A DNA stretch of 64,000 bases from Geosporobacter ferrireducens (lineage in GTDB: Bacteria > Bacillota > Clostridia > Peptostreptococcales > Thermotaleaceae): assembly GCF_001750685.1 (NCBI RefSeq), contig NZ_CP017269.1, positions 5,001,416-5,065,415 of the forward strand, read 5' to 3'. This document shows, one piece after another, positions 58,778 to 64,000 of this stretch. The notes below the pieces were generated by a model, which worked only from the letters and a program-made list of their open reading frames with translations, did no database searches and had not been told where the DNA came from. Each line of letters begins with the position of its first letter. Position 1 is the first letter of the stretch. The position numbers and the translations under genes were made by a program.

Positions 58778-60340
58778 ATGAAAAAGATAACAAAAATAGA
58801 TGAACTGCCCCAGGGACAACTACCTAATACGAAACTTAGGGTTGCCGCCTATGCCAGGGTCTCAACCGATAGTGATGAACAGCTTGAAAGCCTTAAAGCA
58901 CAGCGTGAACACTATGAGCGCTATATTAAGTCTAATCCAGAATGGGTATTTGCTGGTCTTTATTATGACGAAGGGATCTCCGGCACCAAGATGGAGAAAC
59001 GGACTGAACTGCTCCGTATGATACGAGATTGTAAGCAAGGTCGGATTGATTTTATTATCACCAAATCAATCAGCCGCTTTGCTCGTAATACAGTAGATTG
59101 TCTAGAGTTAGTAAGAAAACTGATTGATATCGGTGTTTATATTTATTTTGAAAAAGAGAATCTAAATACGGGTGATATGGAAAGTGAACTGATGCTTTCT
59201 ATTCTTTCAGGGTTTGCTGCAGAAGAGTCTGCATCCATTTCACAAAACAGCAAGTGGTCCATTCAAAAGAGATTTCAAAATGGCAGCTATATTGGTACTC
59301 CGCCTTATGGCTATACCAATATAGATGGTGAAATGGTAATCGTCCCAGAAGAAGCTGAAATCATCAAACGTATTTTTTCGGAGTGCCTTTCAGGGAAAGG
59401 TGGAGGTACTATAGCAAGAGGTTTGAACAAAGACAAAATCCCAGCAAGAAGAGGTAATCACTGGAGTGCAGGCACGGTGATAGACATGCTCCGAAACGAA
59501 AAATACATGGGAGATGTTTTGTTACAAAAGACTTACACCGATAGTAACTACAACCGCCATCCAAACACAGGGGAAAAAGACCAATACTACTACAAGGATA
59601 ATCATGAACCTATTATAAGTAGAGAAGACTTTGCTAAGGCACAAGATCTCATTGATGAAAGAGCCAAGATGAAGTGTAAGGGCGTGAAAAAGAACGTTTA
59701 TCTTAATCGATATGCTTTAAGTGGCAAGATTGTCTGTGGAGAGTGTGGTCGCAATTTTAGGAGAAAGACAAACTACTCAGCTGGTAGGAGTTACATTGCT
59801 TGGAGTTGCATCGGTCATATCGAAGACAAAGAGAGTTGCTCCATGTTGTTCTTGCGAGATGGAGAAATAAAAGCCACATTGACAACCATGATGAATAAGC
59901 TTGCTTTCAGTCATAAGCTAATCTTAGAACCGCTATTCAAATCAATTAGCCAAATTGATGAAGAAAGCGACCGTGAAAGAATGGATGCTATTGATAAGCG
60001 AATGGAGCAACTCATGGAAGAACGCAACACCCTTATTACACTGATGGCCAAAGGTTTCCTTGAGCCAGCTCTTTTTAATCAGGAACGTAAAGTCTTGGAT
60101 AGTGAGATAAAAAATCTTACAACTGAAAAAACAAACCTGGTAACGAACTCTACGAGTGGGGTTTTACGAGCAAACGATATAAAGGACCTCATTGATTACG
60201 TGTCAGCAGATAATTTTAATGGTGAGTACACAGAAGAATTATTCGAAGAATTTGTAGAAAACATCATTGTAAATTCCAGGGATGAGCTGACATTCAATTT
60301 GAAATGCGGTCTTTCCCTGAAAGAAAAGGTGGTGAGATAA
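58778..60340 (+). CDS. Large serine recombinase 1
   Basis: 520 residues from ATG 58778 (ATG 58775 is too close to GCGAGGTG). The catalytic domain has the nucleophile serine in YARVSTDSDEQ, then DEGISGTKMEKR, FIITKSISRFARNTVD and YFEKENLNTGD. The recombinase domain follows (GYTNIDGEMVIVPEEAEIIK, GNHWSAGTVIDMLRNEKYMG), then a zinc ribbon (CGECGRNF...WSC...CS) and a coiled coil. It catalyses integration/excision, likely with its two neighbours. The next ATG directly follows its stop. Confidence 0.95.
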   Translation: MKKITKIDELPQGQLPNTKLRVAAYARVSTDSDEQLESLKAQREHYERYIKSNPEWVFAGLYYDEGISGTKMEKRTELLRMIRDCKQGRIDFIITKSISRFARNTVDCLELVRKLIDIGVYIYFEKENLNTGDMESELMLSILSGFAAEESASISQNSKWSIQKRFQNGSYIGTPPYGYTNIDGEMVIVPEEAEIIKRIFSECLSGKGGGTIARGLNKDKIPARRGNHWSAGTVIDMLRNEKYMGDVLLQKTYTDSNYNRHPNTGEKDQYYYKDNHEPIISREDFAKAQDLIDERAKMKCKGVKKNVYLNRYALSGKIVCGECGRNFRRKTNYSAGRSYIAWSCIGHIEDKESCSMLFLRDGEIKATLTTMMNKLAFSHKLILEPLFKSISQIDEESDRERMDAIDKRMEQLMEERNTLITLMAKGFLEPALFNQERKVLDSEIKNLTTEKTNLVTNSTSGVLRANDIKDLIDYVSADNFNGEYTEELFEEFVENIIVNSRDELTFNLKCGLSLKEKVVR

Positions 60341-60757
60341 ATGGCATATATTCCATATGGATACAAAATTCAAGATGGAGAGGTTACTGTCGATGAAAAG
60401 GCAGCAGGTCAAGTAAAGGTATTCTTTGAGAAATACATATCAGGACTATCCCTTACAGTGGCTGGCGAACAGGCAGGTATTGATAAGACACACTCTGTGA
60501 TGGGACGCATTTTGAAAAACGTCAACTACCTTGGAAATGATACGTATCCAGCAATCATTGATAAAGAGATATTTGATAAAGCTGAAGAAGTTAGAGATAA
60601 GCGTGCAAAGGATTTAGGACGAGTGGTAGAGCTTGCCGCTTTCACCTCTCCCCCTCCCAAAGAACGATTTAAAATGAGAAAGGCAGATAATAAGATGCCA
60701 GTTGATCCTTTTGAACGAGCAGAATACTTATATAGTCTGATAGAAAGCGAGGAATAA
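60341..60757 (+). CDS. Stand-alone recombinase-domain protein without catalytic domain
   Basis: 138 residues. It starts within the recombinase DNA-binding domain pattern (YIPYGYKIQDGEVTVDEKAA, VFFEKYISGLSLTVAGEQAG, ILKNVNYLGNDTYPAIIDKE) and lacks the resolvase domain with its serine, the zinc ribbon and coiled coil. The frame and length look intact, so it is probably a maintained DNA-binding accessory rather than debris. It is sandwiched between two full recombinases without gaps. Role as directionality or site-selection factor is inferred. Confidence 0.85.
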   Translation: MAYIPYGYKIQDGEVTVDEKAAGQVKVFFEKYISGLSLTVAGEQAGIDKTHSVMGRILKNVNYLGNDTYPAIIDKEIFDKAEEVRDKRAKDLGRVVELAAFTSPPPKERFKMRKADNKMPVDPFERAEYLYSLIESEE

Positions 60758-60758
60758 A

Positions 60759-62324
60759 GTGACAGAGAAAAATATAATGGTTATTCCTGCTCGTAAAAGA
60801 GTAGGAAGTACAGCCGCAAAAGAAAAGATAAAGAAACTTCGTGTTGCTGCCTATTGCCGTGTTTCTACAGAAACAGAAGAACAAAATTCTAGCTATGAGG
60901 TTCAGGTCGCACACTATACAGAGTTTATAAAAAAGAATACGGAGTGGGAGTTTGCCGGCATCTTTGCAGATGATGGTATCTCCGGTACGAACACTAAAAA
61001 GCGTGAAGAGTTTAATCGTATGATTGCAGAGTGCATGGACGGTAATATTGACATGGTTATTACAAAATCCATCAGCCGATTTGCGCGTAACACCCTAGAC
61101 TGCCTTCAATACATTAGACAGCTCAAGGATAAAAACATATCTGTCTATTTTGAAAAAGAGAACATAAACACAATGGATGCCAAGGGTGAGGTTTTGCTGA
61201 CTATTATGGCATCTTTGGCACAGCAGGAAAGCCAGAGCCTTTCACAAAACGTTAAGCTTGGACTACAGTACCGATATCAACAAGGAAAGGTACAGGTCAA
61301 CCATAAACGGTTTATGGGCTACAGCAAAGATGAAGATGGAAATTTAATCATTGTCCCCGAAGAAGCTGAGATTATCAAACGCATCTACCGAAAATACCTT
61401 GAAGGTCAGAGTTTGGTAGGCATTGGTCAAGGTCTTGAAAAGGATGGTATTTTAACAGCAGCAGGAAAACCAAGATGGCGACCAGAATCAGTTAAGAAGA
61501 TCCTTCAAAACGAAAAATACATCGGAGACGCTCTTCTGCAAAAGACCGTCACAGTAGATTTTCTTACCAAGAAGCGAGTTAAGAACGAAGGCCATGTTCC
61601 GCAGTACTATGTTGAAAATAGCCATGAAGCGATTATTCCCAAAGACTTATTCTTGCAGGTGCAGGAGGAAATTCATCGAAGAAGGAACATCTACACAGGA
61701 GCAGACAAGAACAAACGAATTTATAGCAGCAAATACGCTTTAAGTGCCATCACCTTCTGTGGAGATTGTGGGGATATTTACAGGAGAACATATTGGAATA
61801 TTCACGGCAGAAAAGAATTTGTCTGGCGATGCGTGACTAGAATCGAGCAAGGACCTGAGGTCTGTAAGAATAGAACGGTAAAAGAAGATGAACTCTATGG
61901 TGCTGTAATGACTGCGACTAATAGGCTACTTGCAGGTGGAGATAACATGATTAGAACACTGGAAGAAAATATTCATGCAGTAATCGGTGACACTACAGAG
62001 TATCAAATTTCAGAACTTAACAGCTTGCTTGAAGAAAATCAGAAAGAACTAATCAGCCTAGCCAATAAGGGAAAAGACTATGAATCCCTTGCAGATGAGA
62101 TTGATGAGCTGCGTGAAAAACGTCAGACACTCCTTATTGAAGATGCATCCTTGAGTGGTGAGAATGAGAGAATCAACGAGCTGATAGAATTTGTTCGTGA
62201 CAACAAATATTGTACCCTAAGATATGATGACACGCTTGTAAGGAAGATTATCCAAAACGTTACTGTGTATGAAGACCACTTTGTAATAGGCTTTAAATCT
62301 GGCATTGAAATTGAAGTTGAATGA
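60759..62324 (+). CDS. Large serine recombinase 2
   Basis: 521 residues from GTG 60759. The nucleophile is Ser36 in AYCRVSTETEEQ; DDGISGTNTKKREEF, VITKSISRFARNTLD and YFEKENINTMDAKGEV complete the resolvase domain. The recombinase domain (FMGYSKDEDGNLIIVPEEAE, KPRWRPESVKKILQNEKYIG), zinc ribbon (FCGDCGDI...WRC...C) and coiled coil follow. It ends GFKSGIEIEVE. It is paralogous to recombinase 1 but clearly diverged. A terminator follows, marking the end of the phage transcript. Confidence 0.95.
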   Translation: MTEKNIMVIPARKRVGSTAAKEKIKKLRVAAYCRVSTETEEQNSSYEVQVAHYTEFIKKNTEWEFAGIFADDGISGTNTKKREEFNRMIAECMDGNIDMVITKSISRFARNTLDCLQYIRQLKDKNISVYFEKENINTMDAKGEVLLTIMASLAQQESQSLSQNVKLGLQYRYQQGKVQVNHKRFMGYSKDEDGNLIIVPEEAEIIKRIYRKYLEGQSLVGIGQGLEKDGILTAAGKPRWRPESVKKILQNEKYIGDALLQKTVTVDFLTKKRVKNEGHVPQYYVENSHEAIIPKDLFLQVQEEIHRRRNIYTGADKNKRIYSSKYALSAITFCGDCGDIYRRTYWNIHGRKEFVWRCVTRIEQGPEVCKNRTVKEDELYGAVMTATNRLLAGGDNMIRTLEENIHAVIGDTTEYQISELNSLLEENQKELISLANKGKDYESLADEIDELREKRQTLLIEDASLSGENERINELIEFVRDNKYCTLRYDDTLVRKIIQNVTVYEDHFVIGFKSGIEIEVE

Positions 62325-62325
62325 G

Positions 62326-62367
62326 AAAAACCCGTGATTCCACTGATAAAGGAGTCATGGGTTTTTT
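62326..62367 (+). terminator. Intrinsic terminator after the recombinases
   Basis: AAAACCCGTGA pairs with TCATGGGTTTT (11 bp, one G-U), an inner TCC/GGA closes the loop, and six T residues follow. Confidence 0.85.
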
Positions 62368-62401
62368 GATGGGTATGGGCGGTTGAGGCTTCTTCTCAAT
62401 C

Positions 62402-62542
62402 TCAGTGCTTGAATGTGGAGTACATCATTTTATTTTCTAAATGTTCTTCTAAAAGTTTAGTGATTAGAACAAAGGAATCAAAAGCATCTAGGCCCGAATC
62501 CACTAATCTTTCAAAAACCTCATCGAAAATTTTTATTTCCAT
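62402..62542 (-). CDS. Short hypothetical ORF
   Basis: 46 residues from ATG 62542 with AAGGA nine bases upstream; the frame opens earlier at a TTG. MEIKIFDEVFERLVDSGLDA, then FDSFVLITKLLEEHLE, is helical and acidic. No family is recognised. It lies between the terminator and a recombinase remnant and may be spurious. Confidence 0.3.
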   Translation of the reverse strand: MEIKIFDEVFERLVDSGLDAFDSFVLITKLLEEHLENKMMYSTFKH

Positions 62543-62574
62543 TAAATATCGTCCTTCTGCTATGTAATATTCAT

Positions 62575-62676
62575 GATGAGCAGCTTGCAAGGCGGCTTGT
62601 CGAGAAAGTAAGAGTCTTTGATTAGAAGCTAACTATTGAGTTTAAGTCTGGGATGGAGATTGACGTAGAAATATAA
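62575..62676 (+). pseudogene. C-terminal remnant of another serine recombinase
   Basis: The frame reads DEQLARRLVEKVRVFD, TAG (62623-62625), then KLTIEFKSGMEIDVEI and TAA. This matches the end of large serine recombinases, including GFKSGIEIEVE of the gene ending at 62324. The upstream part is absent. It is a scar of a second element or of a duplication at this chromosomal site. Confidence 0.65.
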
Positions 62677-62804
62677 GATATAGAGTTGGCATCCAATCAA
62701 GGGAGCTATTACCCGTTTGGCGGTTTTTCCACATGAAAACCTATGGTAGGTATTAATAATCAATATGCTACTCGTTTATTTGAATAAGTTTTTTAGAAAG
62801 AATT

Positions 62805-62826
62805 CACTTGAATAATTGTTCAAGTG
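62805..62826 (+). promoter_or_regulatory. Inverted repeat operator for the ArsR-type regulator
   Basis: CACTTGAA-TAATTG-TTCAAGTG, a perfect 8-bp inverted repeat just before the -35 box. ACACTTGAACAAGT at 62869-62882 is a related site after the -10. Such palindromes are typical of CadC/SmtB operators. Confidence 0.7.
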
Positions 62827-62830
62827 TCTA

Positions 62831-62859
62831 TTGACATCTTATCGATAAGGTATTACAAT
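62831..62859 (+). promoter_or_regulatory. Sigma-A promoter of the metal-resistance genes
   Basis: TTGACA (62831-62836), 17 bases, TACAAT (62854-62859). The spacer contains the palindrome CTTATCGATAAG. Operator-like sequence flanks it on both sides, fitting repression in the absence of metal. Confidence 0.85.
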
Positions 62860-62912
62860 ATACATATGAACACTTGAACAAGTATCCAATAAGTAAAAAA
62901 CGAGGTGATAAT

Positions 62913-63278
62913 ATGGCACGTAAAATCCAACCAGTTGAAAAATGCGACTGTGAAGTAATACATGAGGAGACTGTAAATCAAGTCCGAGAAAAAATGCCTG
63001 AAGAAGAAACTCTCTATGACTTAGCAGAAATATTTAAAGTATTTGGAGATTCAACGCGAATCAAGATACTATGGGCTCTTGATGAAGCTGAAATGTGTGT
63101 TTGTGATATTGCTGTATTACTTAACATGACACAATCAGCAATTTCCCATCAGCTGAGAGTCTTAAAGCAGGCTAACTTAGTAAAAAACAGAAAAGAAGGT
63201 AAGGTAGTATATTATTCCTTAGTTGATGAACATGTAAGACAAATATTTGACCAAGGTTTAATTCATATCAATGAGTAA
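62913..63278 (+). CDS. ArsR/SmtB family metal-sensing repressor (CadC-like)
   Basis: 121 residues from ATG 62913 with CGAGGTG upstream; an earlier TTG at 62874 lies too near the promoter. The winged helix reads LAEIFKVFGDSTRIKILWAL, MCVCDIAVLLNMTQSAISHQ and LRVLKQANLVKNRKEGKVVY. C11 and C13 with C62 and C64 form a CadC-like alpha3N site for soft metals such as cadmium or lead; D105, H107 and H118 suggest an alpha5 zinc site. Metal binding should release it from the operator. The exact metal is inferred. Confidence 0.93.
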   Translation: MARKIQPVEKCDCEVIHEETVNQVREKMPEEETLYDLAEIFKVFGDSTRIKILWALDEAEMCVCDIAVLLNMTQSAISHQLRVLKQANLVKNRKEGKVVYYSLVDEHVRQIFDQGLIHINE

Positions 63279-63321
63279 TGAAATAAACCAGTTAAAATAG
63301 AATTGAATGTTTATTTGACTA

Positions 63322-63343
63322 TATATGAATATATGAACATATA
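63322..63343 (+). promoter_or_regulatory. Possible second operator before the HMA gene
   Basis: TATATGAATATATGAACATATA repeats the ATGAA half-site of the regulator's upstream sequence; ATTCAAGTGTTCAT at 63740-63753 before the next gene is closer to the palindromic operator. Confidence 0.4.
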
Positions 63344-63426
63344 ATTAAATATTCGAAAATTGGCAGAAAATACTCCAAGAAAAAACTTGGAATATATAAT
63401 AAATAATATTTAGGAGGATGGATGTT

Positions 63427-63648
63427 ATGAAAAAGAAATTTATATTAAAAGGATTAGATTGTGCAGATTGTGCAGCAAAAATGGAGAGAGCTATTAATAA
63501 GCTTGATGGTGTAAAGGAAGCTACAGTTAACTTTATGACTCAAAAGCTTGTTATTGAGGGCGAAGATGAGAAGATGTCTACAATTGTACAAGAGGCAGAA
63601 AAAATCGTAAGGAATATTGAACCTGATACTGTTATGAAAAAGGCATAA
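63427..63648 (+). CDS. Stand-alone HMA domain metal-binding protein
   Basis: 73 residues from ATG 63427, nine bases after AGGAGG (ATG 63418 abuts the site). FILKGLDCADCAAKMERAIN carries the CxxC metal site (C12, C15) of HMA domains in the variant LDCADC seen in cadmium/zinc ATPases. GVKEATVNFMTQKLVIEGE completes the ferredoxin-like fold. It resembles the N-terminal domain of CadA and probably binds or hands over metal. It is nearly identical to the start of the following gene. Confidence 0.87.
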   Translation: MKKKFILKGLDCADCAAKMERAINKLDGVKEATVNFMTQKLVIEGEDEKMSTIVQEAEKIVRNIEPDTVMKKA

Positions 63649-63819
63649 ATGACTTTTAAACTAAAGATTAACTTTATATAAATCTAAATTTAAAAAAATA
63701 TAATTAAAACTATATTTTTTAATAATCAAGATGAATATATATTCAAGTGTTCATGTTGAAGATAAATAGTCTAAGAATATTTAATGATAATACACAAATA
63801 ATATAGGAGGATGAGTGTT

Positions 63820-64000
63820 ATGAAAAAGAAATTTATATTAGAAGGATTAGATTGTGCAGATTGTGCAGCAAAAATTGAACATGCAGTAAATAAGCTTGAT
63901 GGTGTGAAGGAAGCAACAGTTAACTTTATGACTCAAAAGCTTGTTATTGAGGGTGAAGATGAGAAGATGCCTACAATTATGCAAGAGGCAGAAAAAATCG
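63820..64000 (+). CDS. HMA domain protein, probably N-terminus of a P-type metal ATPase (3' partial)
   Basis: ATG 63820 is nine bases after AGGAGG; the frame is open to the window end. The 60 visible residues (FILEGLDCADCAAKIEHAVN, VKEATVNFMTQKLVIEGEDE) differ from the preceding HMA protein at only a few positions, so one arose by duplication. CadA-type P1B ATPases begin in this way, and the CadC-like regulator upstream fits. Whether membrane and ATPase domains follow lies beyond the window. Confidence 0.78.
   Translation, partial: MKKKFILEGLDCADCAAKIEHAVNKLDGVKEATVNFMTQKLVIEGEDEKMPTIMQEAEKI

Larger units (their letters stand above)
21674..62324 (+). mobile_element. Siphovirus-type prophage with HK97-like head genes and serine recombinases
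   Basis: Nearly 41 kb of co-directional phage genes: regulators, VapE replication, late regulator, cos-like region, terminases, HK97 head, long non-contractile tail, lysis, DUF2800-DUF2815-DNA polymerase and three serine-recombinase genes. Boundaries are approximate. The right end lies after 62324 because integrase genes border attP. The left end is between rlmD (12.6 kb) and 22.1 kb; if it is next to rlmD, the defence operon belongs to the prophage. Attachment sites of large serine integrases share only a short core and were not identified. Confidence 0.85.
62677..62912. other. Upstream region of the metal regulator
   Basis: Only the operator and promoter noted separately are seen; the first 120 bases hold nothing recognisable. 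Confidence 0.4.

Noticed and set aside
60341..60757. Middle recombinase gene as a frameshift fragment of its neighbours
   Set aside because: It has its own start, a complete recombinase domain and a distinct C-terminus, and both neighbours are full length.

Overview
The window reads as chromosome of a low-GC, Gram-positive anaerobe of the Clostridia type carrying an integrated siphovirus-like prophage with a defence operon at its left edge. The host assignment rests on AT-rich codon use, strong AGGAGG ribosome binding sites, methyl-accepting chemotaxis and YjfB-type motility genes, and clostridial-style phage modules. No rRNA, tRNA or CRISPR array was seen, and I cannot name the genus.

Left chromosomal flank (1-13.0 kb): a 5'-truncated stalk-domain/transglutaminase-like protein, an HBM-type chemotaxis receptor, a secreted M28 aminopeptidase with PA domain, a YjfB-like small protein, a stretch of decay (LURP-one-like remnant joined to an internally deleted chemoreceptor, a zinc-ribbon ORF with an in-frame TGA, a frameshifted small ORF), a GNAT acetyltransferase, a run of abutting hairpins at 7726-7891, a FlK-like thioesterase, a HAD phosphatase and two RNA methyltransferases (RsmF-like, RlmD-like). 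Two terminator-like structures then face the end of the next, leftward operon.

Defence operon (13.0-21.4 kb, minus strand): six tightly packed genes behind one good promoter, in transcription order XRE regulator, ABC-3C zinc-ribbon/C-terminal-domain protein, ABC-3C middle component, DUF2326 ABC ATPase, type III Mod and type III Res. An ABC-three-component system and a type III restriction-modification system thus appear to be co-transcribed. I regard this as the most exciting system in the window.

Prophage (about 21.5-62.4 kb, plus strand): a structured RNA and small basic protein, sigma-like and Rha regulators, DUF4406 protein, VapE primase, VRR-NUC nuclease, HNH nuclease, SNF2 helicase (broken by a 5-bp duplication in its Walker A), DUF1492 late regulator, an iterated-repeat late promoter, HNH, a cos-like region, terminases, S-adenosylmethionine synthetase, two DNA methyltransferases, HK97-type head genes, tail genes including a -1 frameshift chaperone pair, a GH18 tail glycosidase with a large insertion, holin and amidase. 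DUF2800, DUF2815 and family A DNA polymerase follow, then three serine-recombinase genes at the right end. Hairpins with 16-nt loops ending in AGG precede several phage genes and may be an undescribed cis-regulatory RNA family.

Right flank (62.4-64.0 kb): a decayed C-terminus of another serine recombinase, then a CadC/ArsR-type metal sensor with promoter and operator, a stand-alone HMA metal-binding protein, and the start of a second HMA protein that probably continues as a P-type metal ATPase beyond the window.
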